A stretch of 64,000 nucleotides of DNA from Deltaproteobacteria bacterium. GTDB taxonomy: Bacteria > Acidobacteriota > Thermoanaerobaculia > Multivoradales > JAHZIX01. Shown here one piece after another: positions 8,621-17,474 of the stretch. Position numbers and translations under genes: made by a program. The notes beneath the pieces are model-generated. The model was not told the DNA's origin, did no database searches, and saw only the letters and a program-made list of their open reading frames with translations. Position 1 is the stretch's first letter; each line of letters opens with the position of its first letter. The stretch lies in the NCBI GenBank assembly GCA_022601195.1, contig JAHZIX010000008.1, forward strand, positions 124,001 through 188,000. The letters run 5' to 3'.

Positions 8621-9016
8621 CTAGCTCAAGTGGGACGACCGAAGGACCACCGGATTCGGCGACCAGGCCACTCCCGCTGCCAGATTGTTCTTGTGCTTTA
8701 GATATTTGAGTTTGCCGTTGAGGGCCAGGAAGGCGCCCATCTTCGGCACGGCTGCATTCGCGACGACCGTCCAGAGCAAGGCTTCCCCAACGCTGAGAGG
8801 CTGGTTGATGGGAACGGCGATCCAGCCACTTGGGGCCGAGACCGGCTGTGGCAACAGACTGACGAAATCCAGCGTCAGGGTCACCAGGGTGATCGATCTC
8901 GAATGACTGGCTCGAACGAGAAAATGGGGGGCGGTAGGCAGGGCGCCAGCGGTGGTCATGGCGCTTCGCAAATCAGCCGTCGCTACGGACCCAGCTCCAA
9001 GTGTTTGGATAGACAT
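8621..9016 (-). CDS. Conserved-looking hypothetical protein
   Basis: 131 residues, no signal peptide. ATG 9016 is preceded by AAGGAAAAGAG. The body is rich in Val, Leu, Ala and Ser, with a beta-type pattern (SITLVTLTLDFVSLLPQPV) and a basic patch (GKLKYLKHKNN). It resembles no family I know. It is the promoter-proximal gene of the minus-strand run ending at 6421, so it may act with the exported proteins that follow it. Confidence 0.65.
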   Translation of the reverse strand: MSIQTLGAGSVATADLRSAMTTAGALPTAPHFLVRASHSRSITLVTLTLDFVSLLPQPVSAPSGWIAVPINQPLSVGEALLWTVVANAAVPKMGAFLALNGKLKYLKHKNNLAAGVAWSPNPVVLRSSHLS

Positions 9017-9374
9017 GCTCTTTTCCTTTCAGCTCTATAACAATGACCTCTGCTAGTCGAGACGGACAGAACCGACCAAATTACCGGTCATGCTGTCCAC
9101 CGTACTCCACAGCGCTCTAGTTTCTTGGTATTAGCGAGGTCTCTCAACAATAGATTCTCCGGGCCGGCCACACCTCGACTCGTTCCCATTCTTCGAACTC
9201 TGCCCCTGGTAACTCCAGCGAGCTCTTCGCAGGATCCAAACCAGTCATGTCCCTTCCCTGCTCACGTTGAGCTTCCTCAGCTGCCCAGCGCCGTGAAGCG
9301 GTAGAATCTCTCCATACGTTGATTTATACGAGCTTTCGAAGCTGAGCCATTCACCCCGCAAGGGTCTGGCGTTC
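9017..9374. other. Divergent intergenic region
   Basis: 358 bp between the minus-strand operon and the kinase gene. It should hold promoters for both directions, but I see no convincing -35/-10 pair, no -24/-12 element and no clear operator palindrome. No coding sequence is supported. Confidence 0.5.
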
Positions 9375-12086
9375 ATGAGGGGACCGATGACAGCCGAAGA
9401 GCGTTCTTCGAAAAACCGCGGCGGCAAGAAGCCGTCCCGAGAGTTGTCCTCCGGAACACGTATCGGTCCCTACGAGATCGAACGGAAGCTGGGCTCCGGC
9501 GGTATGGGAGAAGTTGCCCTGGCCTTCGACCGACGCCTCGGTCGCCAGGTCGCCATCAAACGGATCCGTCACGACTCCAATTCTTCCAAACCGGATCGAC
9601 AGCGGCTTCGACGGGAGGCCAGGGCCGTCGCCGGACTGAGCCACCCAGCCATCGTACAGATCTACGACATCCTCACCGAAGGGGATGAAGACTCCATCGT
9701 CATGGAATACGTCCCGGGCCAATCCATCGCTGAGCGCCTGCGCTCCGGGCCACTCCCTCTCGGCTTGACCTTGGATCTGGCGCAGCAAGTGGCTGAGGGG
9801 CTCAGCGAAGCCCACCGCAGCCATCTGGTGCACCGAGACCTGAAGGCGGAAAACGTCATGATGACGCCCCGGGGAAAGGCCAAGATCCTCGACTTCGGCC
9901 TTGCCAAGCGCCTCGAAAAAATCGACATCGACAACACCTTGACCCAGCGTGGAGTCCTCCTGGGAACGGTGCGGGCCATGTCGCCGGAACAGGCCGCCGG
10001 GGAAGATGTGGACTCGCGATCCGACCTCTTCTCCCTGGGAACTCTGCTATTCGAGATGCTCTTCGCGCGCTCCCCTTTCGTCGGCGCCAACGCCCTCGAA
10101 ACCCTCCGCAATGTGCAGAGCCGCCAGCCCCAGCCGGTGGAAGGGCTGCGACCGGAACTGCCATCGGAGGTAGTACAGCTCCTCTACCGGTTGCTGGAGA
10201 AGGATCCCGGAAAGCGCCCCCAGTCGGCTCAGGAGGTGATCCGGGCTCTCGATCGCGTCCGCGGTAGCTTGCCCGAAGAAGGCCCGCGACTGAACTGGCA
10301 AGACCCTGATGGAAGCCTGGGGGATCAGGAGACGAGCTCCTTCGACGAAAGGCAGGAGGAAGCTCCCGCAGCGAGATTCGAAAAGGCTTCCCCGTCTCCA
10401 GGCTCTCCAGAGGATCGAAATCCATCGGCAACCGGTCGTCGTCGAGTGCGTTGGCTGGCCATCGCGGTTGCTGTGGCGTTTGTCGTCGCGGCTGGCTTGT
10501 GGTTCTTGTCGACCCGCCCTCCAGATCGCCTTAGGGTTGTTGTCTTACCACCGGAGATTCGCGGCGCAGCCCCCTCGCCGGAACTCGAATTTGCTGCGTC
10601 GGGTGCTCTGATAGCTGTTATCCGTACCCTGACCACCCTAGAAGGAGTCGCTCCCGTCGAGCCGGAACAGATCGGTGAGACCTCCGGATCTCCGCGAGAA
10701 GCCGCCCAAGCTGTTGCAGCGGATGAAGTTCTGCGACTGATGCTCGAAAAGCGTTCCGCTGGTTTCTGGATTTCCCTGCAGCGGGTGCGAGGTTCCGATG
10801 GCGAGATCCTCTGGGTCGAGACCTTCGAAATGCCCTTGCGCCAATCCGCAGCGCGGCTGGTGGCCGAATCGCTGGAAATTCGCCTGCGACGTGCCTATTC
10901 CGAAAGACGTTCCCGCCCGGGAATTCGGAAGCTGGAGGTTAGGGACGCCGACTATGTTGAGTTCGTCCGAATCAGCCAGCGCATCGAATCCGGTCAAGCC
11001 TCCTTGGAAGAAGAGATGACACGATTGGAGGCCATCTCGGAGAGCTCTCCTTCGTTCCTGGAGGCCAAGCTTACCGCTGCCAATACAGCTCTCAGCCTTC
11101 ATAGCGATACCCGAGCCAGCGAATACCTGAAGAAGGCCGAAGAACTTCTGCTGCAAGCGAGGCAGCTAGAACCCATGAGCTCCATTGCGATCATGGGACA
11201 GCTTCGACTCGCCCTGGCTCGGAATCAGGAGGAGATGGCCCAACGAGCTCTCGCCGAGCTCGAGAGAGAGAGGCCGAATAGTGTCGAGGTCCTGCTCGCC
11301 CAAAAAAGCCTAGCGATACATCGAGGGGATCAAGATGAAGCCCTCGCGATCCAACAGCGAATGGTCGACCGCTGGCCCAGTTGGCAAGGTCTCTACCAGC
11401 TCGCCGAGCTTCAGAAGCGCGCGGGGAATATCGAGGAAGCCCGCAAGGCCCTTGATACCCTGATCCAGCGCTCCCCGAGGAACTCCTGGGGTTTGGGGAA
11501 GTTAGCTCAATTGGAACTGCTCTTTGGAGACCTGCAACGAGCCCAGGAGCTCTTGGTCCGAGCCATCGAGGTTCGCCCCCATCGCAGTTACTACACCAAT
11601 CTGGGCCTAGCGAGGTTTCTACTCGGTGACTATGCTCACGCGGAGGCCAGTTATCGCGAAGCGCTGAAACTGAGTCCCGACCACTTGACCACCCGCTTGA
11701 ACCTCGCCGATACCGACCTCGCCTTGGGAAACGAGAAGGAGGCCGCTACCGGTTATCGAAACATTTTGGACAGCCTCCAAGGCCACCGAGAAAAACCGAC
11801 AGAGAGGATGACCGTAGCTCAGTGCCTAGCTCGCTTGGATCGACATCGCGAAGCCATCGAGGTGACCTTGGAGACTCTCCAAGAGCACCCGGAACACCCC
11901 GAAGTCCGGTACCAAGCCGCATTGGTCTACGCCATCGTGGGCGAAACCAACTCAGCCCTGGTCAACGTCGAGCAAGCCCTGAGACGGGGAGTCCTGCCTC
12001 GGTGGTTCCACGTACCCGGCTTCGAAGCGTTGGCCTCCAACTCCCGTTTCCAAGCCCTCATCTCACCTGTCGAAGGTTTGCCCTAG
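9375..12086 (+). CDS. Transmembrane Ser/Thr protein kinase with TPR sensor domain
   Basis: 903 residues (ATG 9375; ATG 9387 is also possible). The kinase domain is about 33-295: G-loop GSGGMGEV, K62 in VAIKRI, catalytic HRDLKAEN (D155) and DFG (D173). All key residues are present, so it should be active. A single membrane helix (WLAIAVAVAFVVAAGLWFL) lies near 357-377. The remaining ~500 residues are mostly TPR helices (for example AHAEASYREALKLSPDHLTT). The likely topology is an inner-membrane kinase with the TPR part outside. Unlike the two kinases at 21931-28025, it has no ECF sigma factor beside it. Substrates are unknown. Confidence 0.93.
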   Translation: MRGPMTAEERSSKNRGGKKPSRELSSGTRIGPYEIERKLGSGGMGEVALAFDRRLGRQVAIKRIRHDSNSSKPDRQRLRREARAVAGLSHPAIVQIYDILTEGDEDSIVMEYVPGQSIAERLRSGPLPLGLTLDLAQQVAEGLSEAHRSHLVHRDLKAENVMMTPRGKAKILDFGLAKRLEKIDIDNTLTQRGVLLGTVRAMSPEQAAGEDVDSRSDLFSLGTLLFEMLFARSPFVGANALETLRNVQSRQPQPVEGLRPELPSEVVQLLYRLLEKDPGKRPQSAQEVIRALDRVRGSLPEEGPRLNWQDPDGSLGDQETSSFDERQEEAPAARFEKASPSPGSPEDRNPSATGRRRVRWLAIAVAVAFVVAAGLWFLSTRPPDRLRVVVLPPEIRGAAPSPELEFAASGALIAVIRTLTTLEGVAPVEPEQIGETSGSPREAAQAVAADEVLRLMLEKRSAGFWISLQRVRGSDGEILWVETFEMPLRQSAARLVAESLEIRLRRAYSERRSRPGIRKLEVRDADYVEFVRISQRIESGQASLEEEMTRLEAISESSPSFLEAKLTAANTALSLHSDTRASEYLKKAEELLLQARQLEPMSSIAIMGQLRLALARNQEEMAQRALAELERERPNSVEVLLAQKSLAIHRGDQDEALAIQQRMVDRWPSWQGLYQLAELQKRAGNIEEARKALDTLIQRSPRNSWGLGKLAQLELLFGDLQRAQELLVRAIEVRPHRSYYTNLGLARFLLGDYAHAEASYREALKLSPDHLTTRLNLADTDLALGNEKEAATGYRNILDSLQGHREKPTERMTVAQCLARLDRHREAIEVTLETLQEHPEHPEVRYQAALVYAIVGETNSALVNVEQALRRGVLPRWFHVPGFEALASNSRFQALISPVEGLP

Positions 12087-12371
12087 GCTCCTAGCCCCAA
12101 ACTTCTCACCGAATTCGTTACAAGACACCTTAGGTATCTGGAGATCCAAGGAAGAAGGCGATTTCTGCAACGCAGGCAGAGTCGTACTCTGCCCTAAAGC
12201 AAAAACGCCCTTTGACGCAGGAGATCTAGGCAGATCCGGTGCCGCAGTAGAAGGCCGGTGAGAAGTTCCGGCTAGAGGCCTGTCGCGAATTGACGGTTCG
12301 TCGCTGACGGAGCGCCGAGGGGACCCCGGGCCGCGCGTCCAACGCTTGGCGATTCAAGGCACGAAAGACTC
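12087..12371. other. Convergent intergenic region with a small hairpin
   Basis: 285 bp between convergent genes. A perfect 8-bp hairpin lies at 12175-12193 (GGCAGAGT, loop CGT, ACTCTGCC) about 90 bp after the kinase gene. It lacks a T-run on either strand, so it is a weak terminator candidate. Nothing else is recognised. Confidence 0.45.
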
Positions 12372-13175
12372 CTAGCTCTCCCTCACTTCCCCCGATGGAA
12401 TTGAGGGAATGGGATCCCCTTCATCATCGATGGTGGGATCTCCGCTGCTCTTGCCGAGAACATTTCCCGTCTCTACACAGATCATCTGAAAAAGATATTG
12501 GTACTGACCCGGGGCCGCCCCGGAACCTCCGGCGAGGATCGAGTTATTTCGTGTGTCGAGGCTAGTGAAGGGTCCGTAAAGCCTATTTAGGTTTGCTCTT
12601 CTTTCCGGACCACTGTAGAAGAGGAGTCTTGGGTACCACTTCGGAATGTCCTTGGGGGGCTGCACTACCTCCCAAATCAGGCATTGCCCCGCAGCCAAGC
12701 TCACCTTTTCAGGCCGAACCAAGAGAACCTGTGAGTTGTCAGGATGCTGATAGACTTTGATGGTCGAACTGACTTTGCTGTCTACCTGATTGATGATGGT
12801 CGCCCTCTCAGAACGGATCGGCTTATCTGCCTCCGGGTGCGCTCTACTGGTGGGAGGCTCTAGGACCGCACGGTAGCTATATGTACCCCTGTACCCACTG
12901 TTTCCGCAAGCGATGACCGAATTTCTCGTCGAGCAAAGGTTTGTAAAGGGTCCCGAGTAGCGGGGTACCGGGCCGTTGTCGAGAAGCTTGAACTTGATCG
13001 CAGCAGACCAACCTTGCTCAATCAGCGACTCGACTCCCTCGAATCTCCAAACCGCCGAATGGATCGCAGAGGTCTCTGAATCCAAGGTGATCTCAGGCTC
13101 GCTGATCTCCAACCAGGGTTCGGGATCTTCGATGTACCTGACGCTGATCTCGTACTCTTTCGGCTCTGTTGCCAT
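12372..13175 (-). CDS. Two-repeat protein of unknown function, sigma-54 dependent
   Basis: 267 residues, ATG 13175 with an AAGGAGA ribosome site. There is no signal peptide and no recognised domain, but there is an internal duplication. Copy 1 (about 10-110) and copy 2 (about 135-235) share a Trp-x-phi strand (AVWRFEGV; LIWEVVQPP), then GPFTNLCSTRNSVIACG versus GPFTSLDTRNNSILAGG, then GTYSYRAVL versus GQYQYLFQM. A beta-sandwich fold is likely. A related repeat occurs in the protein at 39253-40197. A near-perfect -24/-12 promoter lies upstream, and the divergent neighbour is a sigma-54 activator, which probably controls it. Confidence 0.75.
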   Translation of the reverse strand: MATEPKEYEISVRYIEDPEPWLEISEPEITLDSETSAIHSAVWRFEGVESLIEQGWSAAIKFKLLDNGPVPRYSGPFTNLCSTRNSVIACGNSGYRGTYSYRAVLEPPTSRAHPEADKPIRSERATIINQVDSKVSSTIKVYQHPDNSQVLLVRPEKVSLAAGQCLIWEVVQPPKDIPKWYPRLLFYSGPERRANLNRLYGPFTSLDTRNNSILAGGSGAAPGQYQYLFQMICVETGNVLGKSSGDPTIDDEGDPIPSIPSGEVRES

Positions 13176-13332
13176 GCTTATCTCCTTCCAAGAAGAATCA
13201 GGTTAATCGCCATGAAAACCCTTTCTCCAAGGGCCAATGAGACCTCCTCCCAAAAGAACCAACTTCCGGGAGAGGCTTTCTTCTCTGGCGACGGTTTCGA
13301 ATCTCTTTCCAGGGACTCTGCGGCTACGAGTG

Positions 13333-13348
13333 AGCAAAGCCTGTGCCA
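13333..13348 (-). promoter_or_regulatory. Sigma-54 (-24/-12) promoter for the 12372-13175 gene
   Basis: The minus strand reads TGGCACAGGCTTTGCT, an exact match to the consensus TGGCACR-N4-TTGCW. It predicts a start site near 13322 and a 5' leader of about 146 nt. The divergent gene encodes a sigma-54 activator. Confidence 0.8.
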
Positions 13349-13463
13349 GCCGCTGGAACCGACAAAGCCTAGGCTTCCACTTCTTATGTCTATCTAATTG
13401 GTGAGACAACTCTATCTCTTTCAATAGACCTCTACAGAAAGCTCCATCAGTCACGATACAATG

Positions 13464-13492
13464 CCGACCGAAATCCGACCCTTCGGTAGACC
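13464..13492. promoter_or_regulatory. Possible activator-binding site near the activator's own start
   Basis: ATCCGA (13473-13478), four bases, then TCGGTAGACC (13483-13492) resembles the site at 15628-15643, where ATCCGA is followed directly by TCGGATAGACC. The inverted pair ACCGAA/TTCGGT also lies here. It sits 20-50 bp before the activator's start and about 145-170 bp upstream of the divergent -24/-12 start site, so it could serve either gene. The match is partial. Confidence 0.35.
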
Positions 13493-13512
13493 ATTTTCTA
13501 GGGAGGCCAAGC

Positions 13513-15507
13513 GTGCAAAAAAACGCTATGGAGCCGAGACTCTTCGTCCTTTCCGGCCCACTGGAAGGCCACACCGCCATCATCGATGCCGAAGAGTTCT
13601 TCATCGGCCGCCATGCCTCCAATTCCTTGGCCCTGCGAGACGTGGCGGTTTCTCGACGCCATGCCGTTATCGCTAGCCATGGCGACGCCCTGACTCTGCG
13701 AGATTTGAACAGTCGTCATGGGGTTTCCGTGAACTCTAGGCCGGTGCAGGAACACTCCTTGACCCACGGTGACCTGGTGGCGATTTGCGGTACGACGTTG
13801 CTCCTTTTGACCCAGGACACAGAGCTACCCGGCGGCGACGCCTCCATTCGCTTCGATGACACGGCGATGCTCGCTGACTCGACGATTGCCCTGGAAGTTC
13901 CGGATGGCCCGGCTGCTCGCTGGCAAGGGGTCGTGGAAACGTTGACCAAGGGGAGCGAGAGCGCCGCCCAGTTGAGTGTGCTGCTACGCGCTGGATCGGA
14001 GCTGGGCAGTTTCGAAAACCTCGACGCGCTGGCCGAGCACCTGCTCCGACTTGCCCTCGAAGCCGTTCCCGCCCAACGCGCCGCCCTCCTCCTATCTCTG
14101 GCCGAGCCCAGTAGCTTCGACCCGATCTTTGTCCGCTACCGGGAGCAGCTAGACCCGGCGGCAGCACCTTCAGCAGCCACCTCTCCTGACGCAGCGCCCC
14201 TCAGTCGAACGGCGGCTCTGCGGGTCCTGCATCACAAGAAGGCCCTCCTTTCTAACGATGTCCGGAGAACCGAAGGCCTGGAGGCTGCCGCCAGTCTCAA
14301 GGCGGCCCGGGTTGGCTCTCTCCTTTGCACTCCTCTCCTGGTGAGCAGCCATGGCAACGGGTTCACCGCGTCGCTAGAACAGCAACCGGCTCGGGCTCTC
14401 GGGGTCCTCTACTTGGACGACCGGCGGGACGGATATTGCTTTTCAGAAGGGGATCTTCGTCTGATGACAGCCTTTGCCGGTATGGCGGCGCCAGCCGTGG
14501 CCAACCTCCAAAACCTGGTGTGGACCGAAGGAGAGCGCCGACGCCTGCAAGCTGAAAAGCTCGACCATGATCTGGTCGGCGAGAGCCCCGCCATGGCCAC
14601 GGCGCTGGACCTCATGGCTCGGGTAGCCCGCACCGCGAGCACAGTCCTGCTTCGCGGTGAAAGCGGCACTGGCAAAGAGTTAGCAGCTCAGGCGATCCAC
14701 CGTGGCAGCTCGAGGAGGGATCGCCCCTTTGTGGCCATTAACTGCGCCAGCCTGTCTGACACGCTGCTCGAAAGCGAACTCTTTGGTCACGAGAAAGGTG
14801 CCTTTACCGGTGCCGTCGCTCGAAAGCTCGGTAAGTTGGAGATCGCTGCTACCGGTACCGTTTTTCTGGACGAGGTCGGGGAGCTGCCTGCCCAGCTCCA
14901 AGCCCGGCTTCTAAGAGTGCTTCAGGAGCGAATGTTCGAGAGGGTAGGCGGTACTCGCCTCCTACGAGCCGATGTGCGAGTGATCGCCGCCACCAATCGG
15001 GATTTGGAGGCAGCCATGGCCAACGGCAGCTTCCGGAGAGACTTGTTCTTTCGCCTCAACGTCATCACCATCACATTGCCCCCTTTGCGGGAGCGCCTTT
15101 CGGACGTGCCATTGCTGGTTCGACACCTGGCAGCTCTCCACGCGGATCGCCTAGGCCGACCGATCCCTCAGTTCTCACCGGATGCCAGGCAGCTATTGGG
15201 CGGTTATTCGTGGCCTGGAAATGTCCGCGAGCTTTCCAACGCGGTCGAACGAGCCCTGGTGCTCAGCCCAGAGGAAATCATCCGCCCCGAAGATCTGCCG
15301 GAAACTCTACTGGAGATCTCGCCTCCCGAGAAAAAGACGGACAATGGATTTCACGAGGCTGTGCGAGAACACAAGAAGCAGCTCATTCTGGCCGCGATAG
15401 AAGAAGCCGATGGCAGAATCGTCAAGGCTGCCAAGGCTCTCGATCTACACCCCAACTACCTACACCGCTTGATTCGAAACCTCGATCTGCGCGCCCAGCT
15501 CCCTTGA
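13513..15507 (+). CDS. FHA-GAF sigma-54 enhancer-binding regulator
   Basis: 664 residues from GTG 13513 (GGGAGG six bases upstream; ATG 13528 is the alternative). Domain order: FHA about 9-100 ([20 protein letters not shown], with the phosphothreonine-binding Arg, Ser and His), GAF about 160-335, AAA+ about 355-590 and a Fis-type HTH about 625-660. The AAA+ domain has Walker A GESGTGKE (382-389), the sigma-54 contact loop GAFTGA (429-434), Walker B FLDEVGE (451-457) and the arginine-finger region, so it should drive sigma-54 open-complex formation. The FHA domain suggests control by a Ser/Thr kinase, of which the window has three. Both flanking genes have -24/-12 promoters, so local control is likely. 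Confidence 0.95.
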   Translation: MQKNAMEPRLFVLSGPLEGHTAIIDAEEFFIGRHASNSLALRDVAVSRRHAVIASHGDALTLRDLNSRHGVSVNSRPVQEHSLTHGDLVAICGTTLLLLTQDTELPGGDASIRFDDTAMLADSTIALEVPDGPAARWQGVVETLTKGSESAAQLSVLLRAGSELGSFENLDALAEHLLRLALEAVPAQRAALLLSLAEPSSFDPIFVRYREQLDPAAAPSAATSPDAAPLSRTAALRVLHHKKALLSNDVRRTEGLEAAASLKAARVGSLLCTPLLVSSHGNGFTASLEQQPARALGVLYLDDRRDGYCFSEGDLRLMTAFAGMAAPAVANLQNLVWTEGERRRLQAEKLDHDLVGESPAMATALDLMARVARTASTVLLRGESGTGKELAAQAIHRGSSRRDRPFVAINCASLSDTLLESELFGHEKGAFTGAVARKLGKLEIAATGTVFLDEVGELPAQLQARLLRVLQERMFERVGGTRLLRADVRVIAATNRDLEAAMANGSFRRDLFFRLNVITITLPPLRERLSDVPLLVRHLAALHADRLGRPIPQFSPDARQLLGGYSWPGNVRELSNAVERALVLSPEEIIRPEDLPETLLEISPPEKKTDNGFHEAVREHKKQLILAAIEEADGRIVKAAKALDLHPNYLHRLIRNLDLRAQLP

Positions 15508-15625
15508 CGATCGAGAAGGAAGCTATGAGGCAGTCTTCAATGGCTTGGCCCGAGTCCCCAGCCTCAGTTCGTCCCTATTCCTAGCCGACTCCTGCCAGCA
15601 AAGGTTGGGCTCTCGAAGTTTCCAT

Positions 15626-15662
15626 ATCCGATCGGATAGACCGAACTATCGGATCGGTTAGG
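15626..15662. promoter_or_regulatory. Paired palindromes, probable enhancer site
   Basis: Two related sites: the perfect 12-bp palindrome ATCCGATCGGAT (15627-15638) and the imperfect CTATCGGATCGGTTAG (15647-15662). Their centres are 22 bp apart, two helical turns, so they lie on one DNA face. They sit about -117 and -95 from the start site predicted by the -24/-12 promoter, the usual position for sigma-54 activator binding. Confidence 0.6.
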
Positions 15663-15723
15663 TTCCTGGCCGAAATCCCTTTTGAGGGTCCTCGGTCCGT
15701 GCATCTCATCGACAATCCCACCT

Positions 15724-15739
15724 TGGCATCTCTATTGCT
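15724..15739 (+). promoter_or_regulatory. Sigma-54 (-24/-12) promoter for the heme-motif protein gene
   Basis: TGGCATCTCTATTGCT matches TGGCACR-N4-TTGCW except at the sixth and seventh bases; the GG and GC core and their spacing are exact. It predicts a start near 15750, 78 nt before the ATG. The neighbouring activator gene and the upstream palindromes support it. Confidence 0.65.
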
Positions 15740-15827
15740 GTTTAGAGGCTCATTACAGCTAGTCAGCGATATCGCTCGGTTTCGGAAACGAGATCTAAGA
15801 AGAACTCTCAATGCAAGGAGTCTCAGC

Positions 15828-17144
15828 ATGAGGACACTCGTCACGATTCGACCAGAAGAAATTCCTTCGACCAATGAGGTAGCCACGAAATCCTTCACTG
15901 TGGAAAGAGCTGGGCTCGCGGTACTCGGTGTCTTGGTAGGGTCCATCTTTTTGACCATAGCAGCCACCCCTCCGTTGGTAGCCTCGGAAGATCCCATAGG
16001 CGCCGCCAACATGGCCTACAACGATCCGGATCAATTCGCCTGGCATCTCTTCGCAGCGGTCAATCGGCCCGCTCGACCTGGTTCCCGCGTGGCGACTTGG
16101 GAAACCTGGTCCGAGCAGGCAGTGGTCTATGAAGATCCCTGCAAAAAACCGCAATGGCCAGGTCTCGACGGCCCCTTTTCGGCTCACCGCTCCCGGCTGG
16201 TAGTAGACCTGACAAATACCATTGCCAGCCAACAATTGGTCGCCGACGATTTCAACGCTCTCACAGGTGACGAGAACCTGCAGCAGGTCAAACTGAACCG
16301 ACCGTTCTTCAACTACGTAGTCGACAATGATCTTTGGTACCAAGAAGGGGTCATTCGCAAGGCCAGCACCCAAGGCATTGACTTTCCCTCTGGTGCCGTT
16401 GTCTACAAGGCAGATTGGAAAGAAATCTCTCCCGAAGACAAGTCACGTTTCCAATGGCGACAGATAGGCCGCAAGCAATACAACGAGATCTTGGGGTTGG
16501 GGGACAGCTCTGGTCTCGGAAAGGCTGGGGGACAGGCAACGGATTCAGACGAAGAAGAATCCCCCACCGTACTCTTGGGGCTCAGCTCCTTTCACATCGT
16601 CAGCAAAGCCCTCGACAGTTGGGTTTGGACGACCTGGAACCAAGCGGATACTTTGGGACGTTGCGACTACATCGGTTGCCGCGACGACTTTGGCGTCGAG
16701 CCATCCTATCTTCCTCCCAACATCGAGATGGGTCTGCCCTACGCCCCGACAAAGCTGACTCCAGCAGCTCGAAGGATCCTCGACGAAGCCGGTTTGGATG
16801 AGGTCTGGCATCACTATCGGTTGATGGGAACTCAGGTGACCTTCACCGATCACACCGGCCGCCCCACCCTTTTGGGCAACGTCGAATTGGAACCGGGCTT
16901 TGGAAATACCTCCTCCTGCATGACTTGTCATGCCATGGCGACCCTCAGCGCAGTCGCTACCAGTCTGAGTTTCCTCAAGAGCATGCAACCCTTCGAAGGC
17001 TTCGTCGGCACTCCGGACCCCGATTGGTACTACCCTGCCCACACGGGCTCTCCAGTGACTCCCATCGTCTACCAAACGGATTTCATGTGGGAGCTGACGG
17101 AAACCAGCTCACGAGTAGGAAGCAGCTGCGAACCGTCGAGCTGA
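15828..17144 (+). CDS. Exported or membrane-anchored protein with one c-type heme motif
   Basis: 438 residues from ATG 15828, chosen because AAGGAG lies seven bases upstream; an in-frame ATG at 15699 would place the promoter inside the gene. A hydrophobic segment (AGLAVLGVLVGSIFLTIAAT, about 28-47) is a signal anchor or peptide. The single CMTCH (364-368) is a c-type heme-binding motif near the C terminus. The protein is rich in aromatic residues (WVWTTWNQ, WHHYRLMGTQ). It resembles large acidobacterial mono-heme proteins of unknown function. A periplasmic electron-transfer or oxidative role is possible but not shown. Its promoter type points to control by the activator immediately upstream. 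Confidence 0.8.
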   Translation: MRTLVTIRPEEIPSTNEVATKSFTVERAGLAVLGVLVGSIFLTIAATPPLVASEDPIGAANMAYNDPDQFAWHLFAAVNRPARPGSRVATWETWSEQAVVYEDPCKKPQWPGLDGPFSAHRSRLVVDLTNTIASQQLVADDFNALTGDENLQQVKLNRPFFNYVVDNDLWYQEGVIRKASTQGIDFPSGAVVYKADWKEISPEDKSRFQWRQIGRKQYNEILGLGDSSGLGKAGGQATDSDEEESPTVLLGLSSFHIVSKALDSWVWTTWNQADTLGRCDYIGCRDDFGVEPSYLPPNIEMGLPYAPTKLTPAARRILDEAGLDEVWHHYRLMGTQVTFTDHTGRPTLLGNVELEPGFGNTSSCMTCHAMATLSAVATSLSFLKSMQPFEGFVGTPDPDWYYPAHTGSPVTPIVYQTDFMWELTETSSRVGSSCEPSS

Positions 17145-17474
17145 GCAGGATAGACACCACAAAGAATCCCGTTTAGCCGACCAGGTTGTTGATTCAGCGG
17201 GGCCGTGGAGAGCGGCCTCGCGAAACCCTCGACGCCCCCCTTCTGTCTGTTCCCCTTAGCCGGCCCCTCTCAATCCCCGAGGCGGCTTTCCTCCTATTCC
17301 AGGTCTCCATAGACAGGACTCGATCCACCTCCCTTTTCCGGAAGCCGCAGCTACAACCAGCTCTCCAAAAGTGGCAAGAAGCGGCGATGGTCTCTTTTCC
17401 TCTAGAAAGGAACGTTCATAACGACAGCTGATGGCACATTTTCTCGAACGCGTTCACGTACCTGGGAGGTCTGT
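17145..17474. other. Intergenic region with two GAAC/GTTC palindromes
   Basis: 330 bp before the large secreted protein gene. GAACGTTC (17410-17417) and GAACGCGTTC (17446-17455) are perfect palindromes sharing the same half-site, 37 bp centre to centre, placed 20-65 bp before the start codon. They may be operators. A TGGCAC at 17432-17437 lacks a -12 partner. No coding sequence is supported. Confidence 0.4.

Noticed and set aside
17432-17447. Third sigma-54 promoter, starting with TGGCAC
   Set aside because: The -24 half is good, but the -12 position reads CTCGA instead of TTGCW.
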